From the NCBI RefSeq assembly GCF_016545825.1, contig NC_052619.1, positions 28,497,803 through 28,561,802 of the forward strand: DNA of 64,000 bases. The letters are read 5' to 3'. Below, piece after piece: positions 30,163 through 40,621 of this stretch; positions within the stretch are counted from its first letter, which is position 1, and every line of letters starts with the position of its first letter. The notes below the pieces were generated by a model. It ran no database searches, had not been told where the DNA came from, and saw only the letters and a program-made list of their open reading frames with translations. Made by a program: the position numbers and the translations under genes. The DNA comes from Eucalyptus grandis (lineage: Eukaryota > Streptophyta > Magnoliopsida > Myrtales > Myrtaceae).

Positions 30163-30182
30163 CTTTAGTGCAAGTGGGAGAT

Positions 30183-31610
30183 TGTTGGATGTATGCCTTA
30201 AAGCTACTATGTAATAGTTACATGTTAGGGATTTCAGTTGTACAATCATTATTATTATTTAATTAACGGCAATGGCGTATTCATTCATTTGTCCAATTAT
30301 TTTATATTTATGAATGATTTCATAAGATCAATTGCAACTAGACCTATTCTTGAGACATCAAGAATATATGCGACGGGTTCATAGTTAGGCTGTATCTTTA
30401 AACCGTTCCTAGTCAATGGATTATTGAGTGGATATTTATAATCCTGTTGAGACCGGTGTGTTCTTAACTTCACCATTAAGTATTGGATACTTAAGGGAAT
30501 GATGAGTTGCATGTCATTGGGTATTATGATGCCTGAGTTAGAACACAGGTGTTTGTATTAGACAAGTTCACTGAATGTGACGCATATGGAACGATTAGCA
30601 ACATGGAAGCTTTTAGTGTCTTCAATGTCTAATTATCCATTCTTTGGTCTTGTGTAAATAATCCTTAGACCTAAGGCACAATATTTACTTGTGTGTCGAA
30701 CAACTATGGTTCACGAGTACACATAATGCCGGGTCATTGATCCGTCTTTATACCTGATGGTCATAGTTTGTTCATATATGAAGTTGCATGTGTACATAAT
30801 ATGGAATCTGTCTCCTTGTTACATGCAAGGTATAATAATGATGTCCTATGCAATCTAATTATGACAATGCATTGAAATACTCGGCCGGGGTTATGACCGA
30901 GAATAAATTGTTTATGTCTCGAATAAAATGTATGTCAATTAGATTTGTGCATATGATCAAATTGATGACTTGACAAATATTCCATGGTCTTTGTTTGATC
31001 GGGACATAGTAAGATAGAGTGATTGAATTACGTCGTAACAAAACTGACTGGTTCATTATGTTCTTAAAGCATTCATACTATCTGGGTAGCCATGACATAT
31101 TGCTAGATGTCAATAATAGCTTGTAGGACCCAAAGATTAATCGGGACAATTAATTCTTTTGGGAGTAATAATGTGTTAGTACAAGTCTTATTACTAACTT
31201 AGTGATGAATCTAGGGATGTCACACATCACAAACAAATAGAATAACGTGGAACAAGAGATAAATGATGTTGCAAATGTGTTTGTAATTACTGCAATCGAA
31301 TTGTGTCGACTTGGAATTAAATTAAATGAGATTTAATTTAATTTGATTATAGTCATGAGCCTATGTGCATATGATGCACACGCATGCCCAAAGTGAATAT
31401 ATGTTAATGTATTCCAAATGTACACATAAAGATTATGTCCTTTTTATTTTTATTATATATATATAAATAAAAGGGTTTGATTAATTATTTTTCATTTAAT
31501 TAATTAATTAAGGTGCACATGGTCAGCAATTGTTGCTGACCATGTGCACGCACATCACATGTGCATTTCTCTTTGATGATTATATATAAAAGTGTAAAGC
31601 TTCATGCACA
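30183..31610 (+). repeat. Putative U3 part of the 3' LTR of copia element 2
   Basis: The LTR starts TGTTGGATGTATGCC directly after the polypurine tract. A TATA box (TATATAAA, 31583-31590) sits about 1.4 kb in, suggesting an unusually long U3. Downstream of it the sequence turns into inverted repeats, and no U5 equivalent to the sequence before the element's primer site is present. Confidence 0.55.
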
Positions 31611-31849
31611 TGCACAAAGCAACCATGCATGAGAGTCAGCGTTGCTGACCATCATTGCTAACCATTCATGCACGAAGCAATCATGCATGTGCACGAAGCT
31701 TTACACTTTATGTGTGTGTGTCTATATATATATATATAATTATCAAAAGAGAAACGTACATGTGATGTGCGTTGCACATGGTCAACAACAATTGCTGACC
31801 ATGTGCACCTTAATTAATTAAGTAAATGAAAAATACTTAATCAAATCCT

Positions 31850-31893
<44 letters not shown>

Positions 31894-33588
31894 AAAATAC
31901 AAAGGACATAATATTTATGTGTGCATTTGGAATACATTAACATATATTCACTTTGGGCATATGTGTGCATCATATGCATGTAGGCTCATGACTATAATCA
32001 AATTAAATTAAAAAGGGGTTTAATTAATTATTTTTCATTTAATTAATTAATTAAGGTGCACATGGTCACCAATTATTGCCGACCATGTGCAACGCACATC
32101 ACATGTGCATTTCTCTTTGATGATTATATATAAAAGTGTAAAGCTTCGTGCACATACACGAAGCAACCGTGCATGAGAGTCAGCGTTGTTGACCATCATT
32201 GCTAACCATTCATGCACGAAGCAATTGTGCATGTGCACGAAGCTTTACACTTCATGTGTGTCTATATATATATAATTATCAAAAGAGAAACATACATGTG
32301 ATGTGCGTTGCACATGGTCAGCAACAATTGCTGACCATATGCACCTTAATTAATTAAGTAAATGAAAAATAACTAATCAAATTCCTCTTTATATATATAA
32401 TAAAAATAAAAAGGACATAATATTTATGCGTGCATTTGGAATACATTAACATATATTCACTTTGGGCATAGGCTCATAACTATAATTAAATTAAATTAAA
32501 TCTCATTTAATTTAATTTTAAGTCGACATAATTCGATTGCAGTAATTGGAAACACATTTGCAACATCATTTCTCTCTTGTTCCATGTTATCCTAATTATT
32601 TATGGTGTATGACATCCCTAGATTCATCACTAAGCTGGTAGTAAGACTTGTACTAACACATTAGTACTCCCAAAAGAATTAATTGTCTCGATTAATCTTT
32701 GGGTCCTACAAGCCATGATTGACATCTAGCAATATGTCATGACTACCCAGATAGTGTGAATGCTTTAAGAACATAATGAACCAGTCAGTTTTGGCTACAG
32801 TGTAATTCAATCCATTTGTCTTACAATGTCCCAATTAAACAAAGACCATGGAATATTTGTTAAATCACCAATTCGATCATATGCACAAATCTAATTGACA
32901 TGCATTTTATTTGAGACATAAACAATTTATTATCGGTTACAACCTCCGGCCGAGGATTTCAATGCATTATCATAATCAGATTGTATAGGACATAATTATT
33001 ATATTTTGCATATAACAAGGAGACAGATTCCATATCGTATACACGTGCAACTTCGTATATGAACAAACTATGACCATTGGGTATAAAGACGGATCAACAA
33101 CCCGGCATTATGGGCACTCGTGAACCATAATTGTTTGACACACAAGTTAACACCGTGCCTCAGGTCTAAGGATTATTTATATAAGACCAAAGCATGAACA
33201 ATTAGACATTGACCACGTTAAAAGCTTCCATGTTGCTAACCGTTCCATATGCGTCACGTTCAATGAACTTGTCTAATATAAACACATGTGTTCTAACTCA
33301 TGCATCATAATACCCAATGACATGCGACTCATCATTCCCTTAAGTATCCAATACTTAATGGTGAAGTTAAGAATACATCGGTCTCAACAGGATTATAAAT
33401 ATCCACTCAATAATCCATTGACCCGGAACGGTTTAAATATTCAGCCTAACTATGAACCCGTCATATATATTCTTGACGTTTCAAGAATAGGTATGGTTGC
33501 AACTGATCTTATGGAATCATTCATAAATATAAAATAATTGGACAAATGAATAAATACGTTATTGCCATTAATTAAATAATAATGACAC
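30250..33588. repeat. Palindrome of about 3.3 kb with nested hairpins
   Basis: The sequence from 30250 (ATTATTATTTAATTAA) rightward is matched by the reverse complement of the sequence leftward from 33588 over nearly the whole interval, with scattered mismatches and small indels; the centre is near 31920. Inside are two related sub-palindromes of about 320 bp (about 31497-31822 and 32037-32360), each with TATATAAAAGTG and inverted GTGCACATGGTCAGCAA motifs. The left arm overlaps the U3 of the copia 3' LTR, so the structure is best read as two LTR U3 regions head to head. Short frames here are not genes. Confidence 0.85.
31513..31549. repeat. Perfect 17-bp stem with 3-base loop
   Basis: GTGCACATGGTCAGCAA and its exact reverse complement are separated by TTG. 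Imperfect copies recur at about 31775, 32056 and 32311, within the larger palindrome. Confidence 0.9.
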
Positions 33589-35076
33589 ATTTGGTTGGTT
33601 AAATAATTTAGGTGTACCATCATGTCTACCCCCAAAAGAGAGAAAAGGCCTGTTAATGATGACAAATGGCGACCACTCTCAAGGCACGATAATCGAATGT
33701 AGGACAATAATTGAAAGCAAACGGGGACCATCATGGTAGTGCCAAAGGCGTCTACCGTGAATAAGGAAATGAGGCAAAGCTGGCCTATGTCTACTTTTCT
33801 GTTTCGCCATACGATCCGCACCTAACGTTTTGTCGTTAATGGATTGACGCAATATAAAATGACTCGATATTTGAAAAAAGAAGCGGATGCACATGAGACC
33901 ACCCATTGACCCAAATTGCAATAACGATATAAATAATTTTTAAATTTTATGAGCCCGGAATTTTTCCCCATCTTTTTAAGTTACTAATTTTGCTTACTTT
34001 GACGAGATTTATATTTCTCACCTTTACTTAGCCTAGGCCTGGCCCCTTTCGAGAAGGCATGGCCCCTTCCCGTCTGGCCCAAATTATTTTGGGCCTAATG
34101 ACATTTTGGTCAGCGGTCTTTAGCAAAAAGAACAAATTAATAGGCATTTCAAGAAGTAGGCTCGCCCCCTCCCAAAATGTAGAAAAAGGAGGGTACTAAT
34201 AGCCATTTCGAATAGCCTCAGGATGAGGCACGTTTGCCTCGTTTTGAGACTCACGCACCTGGAGCTGAGACTCACTCTTTCCGAACCTGTATCTTTTCCA
34301 TCCAAGATCCGTTTTGAGTCACAAATGCTTCGTTGGAACGTTCACATCGAGAGCCCTCCAACAAGACCTATATCATTAAGTAGAACCATAAAATCACGTC
34401 CTGATATATAACTTAAGAGGTTCGGAAAGTTTCATTCCATTGCAAGACCTCTAGGCACAGTTTTGGAATATGGGATCTTTCTTTCGGCATCAAAATGTTT
34501 GCCGCTTATTACTTGCTCCTTCAATATTGGTTCAACTTGATTTTGGTCATGTTGGGAGGCTTGCAAAATCGAGAAATCGCATACTGCTTGTGCTGTGAAA
34601 TACAGGGGACCAGTCCTTAATCGATCCGATTCATTGACAAGCATAGCCATAAACATGAGTTGTTGCAATTAGCATGGCCATTGATAAAAGGCTTTGGTAC
34701 CAGTGTCTCACAGATGGCCATGCCTTGAATTAGTGTCATGCTGATAACTAATTTTTGGTGTAAAGAAACTCACCTTCTATTTTAAAACATTTATCGGGCC
34801 TTATATGTTGCCGGCCAATCTTTGATTAATTTTAGAATAAACTTAATAATTTTAGAAAAATGAGAGCATAATTTGAGGCGATGACACCCATAGCACTAAT
34901 GTCAAGTGGGAAGAAATATCGACTGAGTAGGCTATGACAGATTTGTTTTGATTATACAAATAAATAAATTGTAATTTATGTCTTATTCAAAAGGCTAAAT
35001 TCCATAAAACTACTACAGCTCTCACAGTTTTAACCGGCCTCACGTTCACGGGAGCGTGCCTAGTCTCTTTGACTAC

Positions 35077-35543
35077 GGGTGCATTTGGTTCAAAGATTCT
35101 CAATGGACTTTCAAGCTTCAAAAGCTCTTTTTGGGGAAATACTAGACCATTTGGCAATCATTTTAAAGTAGTTTTCAGGTGAAAACTAGCATTGGGAAGG
35201 CCGAAAGCTCAATGTTAATAAGGACAAGCTTTGAGCTTTCAAAGATTTTGCCAAATACCGAAACTTATTTTTTCTTATAAAACTATCCTCATTCATTCTT
35301 CAAATTTCTAATTATGCCATCATTATTATTATTTTCTAAATGCCAAAATATTGCAAAAAAGTCAAATATATAAAAATAAAAAATTAAATATATGTTGGTC
35401 TTTTTTAAAAAATTATTCATATATTTGATTTTTTTAGCATTATTGTCACAATTTATATTTAAAAAGTTACATACATTATTTTTTTCCATTTTAAACAAAT
35501 AACAATTAAAAAATTCCGACGAAGGGTTTGGTCTTTTTTTTTT

Positions 35544-35583
<40 letters not shown>

Positions 35584-36265
35584 GTATCCGATTTCTTAGC
35601 ATTATTTTCAAATTTATATTTAAAAAGTCGCATACATTATTTTTTCAAATTTAAAAAAATTAAAATTAAAAAATTTCGAAGGAGGATTTGGTCTTTTTTT
35701 TTTTTATAAATAAATATGTATTTAATTTTTTTTAGTATTATTGTGAAAATTTATATTTAAAAAGTTGTATACATTATCTTCTTTTTCAATTTTAAAAATT
35801 AAAAATTTAAAAATTCTGATGAAGGGTTTGGTCTTTTATATGTGTGTGTGTGTGTATGTGATTCTTTAGCATTATTTTCAAATTTATATTTAAAAAGTTA
35901 CATACATTATTTTTTCAATTTTAAACAAATAAAAATTAAAATATTATGATGAAGGGTTTGGTTTTGTTTTTTTTTTTTAAATATATATGTATTCGATTTT
36001 TTTAGTATTATTATCAAAATTTATATTTAAAAAGTTGCATACATTATTTTTTTCAATTTTAAACAACTAAAATTTAAAAAAAAAAAACTAATATTAATCA
36101 CCCAAAGAGATTTTCAAATGTGTTTTCAACTTAAAATCATTTCTCTCAAAGTTGCTTCTCAAAGTATAATTTACCAAACAGCTTTTGTATTTACTTAAAG
36201 TTCTTTAGACTAAATTGTTTTGCATTTTTCAAATGAGCTTTCAAAATATTGAATCAAACGCACCC
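35077..36265. mobile_element. MITE-like element with an internal tandem array, nested
   Basis: The ends are GGGTGCATTTGGTTCAA and, on the complement, GGGTGCGTTTGATTCAA. TAC flanks both sides (35074-35076 and 36266-36268), a 3-bp duplication as in PIF/Harbinger, although the usual target is TWA. The interior is a tandem repeat described separately. No coding capacity. Confidence 0.65.
35434..36090. repeat. Five-copy tandem repeat, unit about 135 bp
   Basis: Each unit contains TTATATTTAAAAAGTT(A/G)CATACATTAT, then TTTTAAACAAATAA..AATTAAAA, then GAAGGGTTTGGTCTTT. Unit starts are near 35434, 35597, 35730, 35866 and 36001; the first interval is longer because of a (TA)n expansion at about 35551-35580. 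Confidence 0.85.
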
Positions 36266-37260
36266 TACGTACATGTCCATGCCCAATAGAGAGAAAATCA
36301 TCAACTTTCACGTGGGACTGTCGAGTTCATATTGAGAGGTTGACTTCTCGTGTAAAAATGAGACAAACATACCATGATTGAATTTTTAATTTATTTAATA
36401 AATTAAAAAATTTAAGTATCATATTATATATCAAATTAAAATTTAAAAATCATTAATGCCATCTTCGTGCTTCACTTTTTTTTTTTAATGTGAATCTACT
36501 CTTCGTTTTTAATTATCACGGCGTGTCATGTCGTATCAATCCACTAGAAAACGTGAGGTTCAAATTGTCTAGTTGAAAAGAAAAGTCGAACACATGCCAG
36601 CAGTTCAGGTAAAGTTTAGAATTATTAAATAAATTAAAAATCCTAAACTCATAAAATTTAAAAATTATTTATGTCATTATTACAATTCGTGTCAATGGGT
36701 GGTCGCATGTGCATCCACTCTTATTCTTTTAAATATCGAGTCATGCCATGTGGCGTCAATTCACTGACGACAAACGTTAAGTGCAGACTGTCTGGCCAAA
36801 CAGAAAACTAAACATATGCCAGCTTTGCCTCATTTTCTTATTCACCATTGACGCCTTCAGCGCTACCATGATGCTCCCCGTTTGCTTTCAATTAATGTCC
36901 TCCTTTCGATTACTGTGCCCTGAAAATGGTTGCTGCTAGTCTTATTGACAGGCCCTCTTTTTGGTAACAGGCCCTTGGTCGATTAAATAATTTAGGCGTA
37001 CAGTCGTATTCCGTCCGTTGAGTTACTGCGAATTCAAGGCAAAAATTTTAGATGGCTCTCGCTCTATTAGTTTGTAACCGGATTCTCTACCTTATAATAA
37101 CTTGTGCAGCTCTTCCTTGTACGATGTGAACGGATCATATGAGTGTCTCCCTATGCTTCTTCCTTGACATTAGATCAATATTTAAATTCCATCTGAAATC
37201 GCATTGAACTAAGACGAAAGAATGGCTCTAATACATGCCTATTTGAATCATGCATTAAGG

Positions 37261-38303
37261 CTCCGTTCGTTTCACGGAAAATGACTTCCAAGAAAACGTT
37301 TTCCGGACTTTCCGGTGTTCGTTTCACGGAAAATAAACTACTCAAGGAAAATATTTTCCATCATTGAAAAAAACAACCTTCAAAGATGAGGAAAATGTTT
37401 TCCACTTTTCAAAAGTGGAAAACATTTTCCATAACTTCTTCTTTTCATTAACACATTTTTGTTTTATTTTATGCTTTATTTTTATTTTTTTTCCTTTTCT
37501 TTCTTTCCTTTTCATCTTTCTTCCTTAGCCTTGGCTGGTTGCCAGCCACGATGGCGGCCAGCGATTGGCCGCGGCCGTGAGCCAGCTCGAGCCTCACCAA
37601 ATCGGGTGAGACAAAGCTCTCGCCGACCTAGGGCGGAGCTCGGGCCTCGCCAGATCCGGCGAGTTAGGCGGGGCTCGGGCCTCGCCAGAGGTTCGCTAGG
37701 GTCTGGCGAGCCGCGAGCTCGCCGGATGTGGCGACGGAGCTCGGGCTCGCTTGGATTGGGAGCCCGAGCTCCACCACTAGATTTAGTGAGCTCACAGCTC
37801 GCCAGACCCTAGCGAAACTCTGGCGAGCTCGGGTGAGATTGGCAGAGCCTCGAGCTCGCTAGATCTGGCGATCGGGTCTTGGTCGGCCGCCCGGCAGCTG
37901 CCATCGTTAGGTGTGCGGCGGTGTAGGAAGGAGGAGGAAGCTGACGCGGCGGCGGAGGAAGGAGGAGGAAGAAGGAGGAGGAAGGAGGAAGGAAAAGAAA
38001 AAGGAAAAAGAAAAAGAAAAAGAACGAAAAATAATAAATAATAAAAATTTCGATTTTTTTAAATACAAATAATTAAAAATTCATTTTTTAAAATATAAAA
38101 AATAAAACTAATATTTTGGTCAGTTAAAAATATTAAAATTCAATTTTTGATAATTTTTCCCAAATTAAATTAGCTAACGAATGGTGGAAAATATTTTCCA
38201 CTCAAAGTTTAGGCTTCGCCAAACACCGGAAAATAGAATCATTTTCTTGGAAAATGACTTCTATGAAAATATTTTTCGGAAATATGATATTTTCCGCAAA
38301 ACG
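37261..38303. mobile_element. Terminal-inverted-repeat element with GC-rich core
   Basis: The left end GCTCCGTTCGTTTCACGGAAAA and the complement of the right end GTTCCATTCGTTTTGCGGAAAA are inverted repeats, each followed by repeated GGAAAATGACTTCC and GGAAAATATTTTCC motifs. Between AT-rich arms sits a GC-rich block (about 37535-37990) of GCTCGCCAGA/TCTGGCGAGC-type repeats. The frame 37459-37812 crossing it is low-complexity. I could not settle a target duplication. Confidence 0.6.
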
Positions 38304-38762
38304 AATGGAACAAAAATACATTTTTCTATTTCTATTTATATATTTCTATTTCTAGAAGAGTTTCTAAGAAAAATAACCGTTTGATAACGACACAAAATTT
38401 ATACTCTAAAAATAGAAATTCGTTTGATAACGATACAAAATTTCTTCATTTTGGACGATGGCGGACCGGTGGATAGTAGTGACGGGCGGCGGCGTGGCCG
38501 GCGACCAGCGACCGGTGGCGGCGGCGACGGTGGTGACCGGCGACCGATGGCGGACCGGCGGATAGCGGTGATGGACGATGACGACCGCGATCGGTGGCTG
38601 CCGGCGACCGGTGACTAGCGACTAGCGGTAGCCGGTGACCGGCGCGACCAGCAACCGGTGACCGGCGACGGGGGGCCAGCGGGCGGGCGGCGACCGACGG
38701 ACGGTTGTCGCGGCAATGGATGAATGACCAGTTGACAAACGATGAGAAAATTTTTTATTTCT

Positions 38763-38884
38763 CATTTCTTTTCCAGAAATAGAGAAGTAGAAAATTTCTA
38801 CTTTTGATTTCTATTCCAAACCTATTTCTGGAATAAAAATCTATTCCAGAAATAGAAAAATGGAATTAGTTTATCAAATGGATT
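38763..38884 (+). repeat. 122-bp direct repeat, copy 1
   Basis: It starts CATTTCTTTTCCAG and ends TATCAAATGGATT. It is identical, base for base by eye, to 39112-39233. Confidence 0.95.
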
Positions 38885-39111
38885 CCAAGTCATTTCCCTG
38901 TAAAGCGTCCAGGATGTTTCACCTGGCGGCTTCATCGCGGGGATCCTTGGTGGGTCCCTTCACCCTTTCGGGCTTGGCCGGGATATCCACTGGGGACCTT
39001 ATCGCATACTACCCCCCTCACTTGCCTGTAAATGGCTTGTGAGGGAAGTCCTCCCGGGATATCCAATTCAGGAGGGAGCAGTTTAAGGACCTGCTCAGGT
39101 CCTCAATGCAC
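38885..39111. other. 227-bp insert of different composition between identical repeats
   Basis: This GC-rich, non-repetitive segment (GGGATCCTTGGTGGGTCC, CCGGGATATCCACTGGGG) is unlike the AT-rich MITE around it. A frame of about 60 codons crosses it but matches nothing I recognise. The origin is unknown; an organellar or genic filler is possible. Confidence 0.6.
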
Positions 39112-39233
39112 CATTTCTTTTCCAGAAATAGAGAAGTAGAAAATTTCTACTTTTGATTTCTATTCCAAACCTATTTCTGGAATAAAAATCTATTCCAGAA
39201 ATAGAAAAATGGAATTAGTTTATCAAATGGATT
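39112..39233 (+). repeat. 122-bp direct repeat, copy 2
   Basis: Identical to 38763-38884. The original MITE sequence continues on its right side (TCTATTCCAGAAACAG). Confidence 0.95.
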
Positions 39234-39305
39234 TCTATTCCAGAAACAGCTTTGGAATAGAAAAATTGTTTCTGGAACAGAAATAGGCAGTTGTCATGCA
39301 CCCCT

Positions 39306-40621
39306 AAGCTCCCAAGTATGATGTTATGCACGAATTTAGAAAGATGGCTGGCTGAAACTTAATCCAACGTGAACCATGCGTGCATGAGAGTATGGTAATC
39401 TTGCATGGACCTCACGGAGGTGGATCACACAAAGTGAGTCCTGGCCAAAACCCTAAGCACCTAATTTCGGCCACCTTTCCCTATGTTTGAATATGCATGG
39501 TCTTGGAAACAATATGTACCTTTTCCCCGGGGTGATTCAAGCTTGGATATGCCATATAAAATGCTTCGGTTGGATGAGCACGGTTCCAAGATACACATAG
39601 TATGTTTCAAGTTTCAAAAAAATGAGGAATATGTTCCGATAGATATATTCAAAAAAAAAAAAAATCTGAACGAAACTTGGAAGCACCCACCCCTATTTAT
39701 GAGTATCATTTTGCTACGTAAGCTCGAATTGATTTGCTGAAGTCAAAGCAGAGTTATGGACTATCAACTACATATAACAATCAAGTCCTCATCTGGTTGT
39801 GGCACACTTAAAAGGTCTAGAAAATTAGGTAACTTCAATCCTTTTTTCATGTCTAAATTAGGAAGAAAAAATGACAAATTAAGCTTAACTAAAAATGAAA
39901 CAAAAATAAGAAAAAGAAATTGGCTTATTTCTAGGTAAATCCTGGATGTTCCAAATTCTAAGGTATATAGAATAGATTTCAAATTTCAAATGAAAACTTT
40001 AATTTAGGCTATCTTAATTGCTCACTTAGGGCCGTGGCCGAAGGCCCATGGGTAGGACCCAGCAAAAGATGATTTTTTCGTAAGTATCATACGCACGAAC
40101 AAATAAAGCCTTGATGTTGGACAAAATTGTAGAAGTCATGGGTTGATGAAATCTCCCAAGACATGCCTCACCTTGACTGGAGATGGATTGACGGGAATCT
40201 CTATAATTTACTACACTAAATTTATCGTTTTTGATTAATGAGTCTCTCGGCCGCACAGCGCCCGCATTGCGCGATCAAATTACACACTCCTCACCCTACA
40301 TAACGCAAATTCTGCACTGTCCCACCATAAAATTGTTGATCCCTCTTTTTTCCTCCATATGCGTTAACTATTGATCTATATAATTTGTTCTTTACTTCAA
40401 CCAGCGAAGTATAAGCTTTTACATTAATATTGTCATGGATAGGTGGTGAATCTTGCATTAGAAGGAATGGAATAAGTTGAAAGTAAGCAGCTTCAACATG
40501 CATAGTCTCGCCAGCTATCGCATCTTCTTCTCACGGCTACATACATACAAATACAGACCTCATTCCATTGCATAACAGAGAAGGGTGAGTCGAGTGCGAG
40601 TCCCGCTGGCATGCGACTGCT
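39306..40621. other. Upstream region of the NLR gene, no other gene seen
   Basis: No supported frame. It should contain the promoter and 5' UTR of the NLR gene. A TATATAA sequence lies at 40376-40383, but about 240 bp from the ATG, so its use is speculative. Confidence 0.5.

Larger units (their letters stand above)
24922..30182 (+). mobile_element. Decayed Ty1/copia element 2, internal region
   Basis: TGGTATCGAGCC (24922-24933), a one-base-deleted variant of the tRNA-Met primer site, marks the left end. A polypurine tract AAGTGGGAGA (30172-30181) followed by TGTTGGATGTATGCC marks the start of the 3' LTR at 30183. Between them lie gag, protease, integrase, reverse transcriptase and RNase H in copia order. 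I cannot find a direct LTR pair: the expected U3 start (TGTTGGATG) is not seen before 24922, and the U5-like sequence before the primer site is not seen after 30183. The element is therefore structurally incomplete or rearranged. Confidence 0.85.
33618..36978. mobile_element. Foldback-type element with arms of about 325 bp
   Basis: The left arm (about 33646-33970; AGGCCTGTTAATGATGAC ... AATTTTTAAATTTTATGAG) is the inverted counterpart of the right arm (about 36635-36960), with moderate divergence. A 20-bp phrase (TTAAATAATTTAGG-GTAC) is present in the same orientation just outside both ends (33599-33617 and 36980-36998), as a target duplication would be, though it is longer than usual for DNA elements. 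The right arm carries further degenerate direct copies near 36460-36600. The interior includes a nested MITE and an unassigned minus-strand frame (34432-34668). The class is uncertain: MULE-like or foldback. Confidence 0.6.
38304..39305. mobile_element. Degraded Harbinger-like MITE with GC-rich core and an internal insertion
   Basis: The right end (complement GGGGTGCATGACAACTGCC, followed by TAA) and the repeated CTATTCCAGAAATAG motifs match the MITEs at 20228 and 58375. The left terminus seems lost against the preceding element. A GC-rich core of CCGGCGACCGGTGG-type repeats spans about 38455-38720. The segment 38763-39233 is a 122-bp repeat pair around an insert, described separately. Confidence 0.5.

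Noticed and set aside
31497..32360. Possible CRISPR-like or microRNA cluster because of repeated short hairpins
   Set aside because: The repeats are nested palindromes of a retroelement LTR in a plant genome, without spacers of regular length; a microRNA gene is not supported by sequence alone.
38763..39233. TRIM (tiny LTR element) reading of the 122-bp repeat pair
   Set aside because: No TG...CA ends, primer-binding site or purine tract, and the repeated sequence continues as MITE sequence outside.
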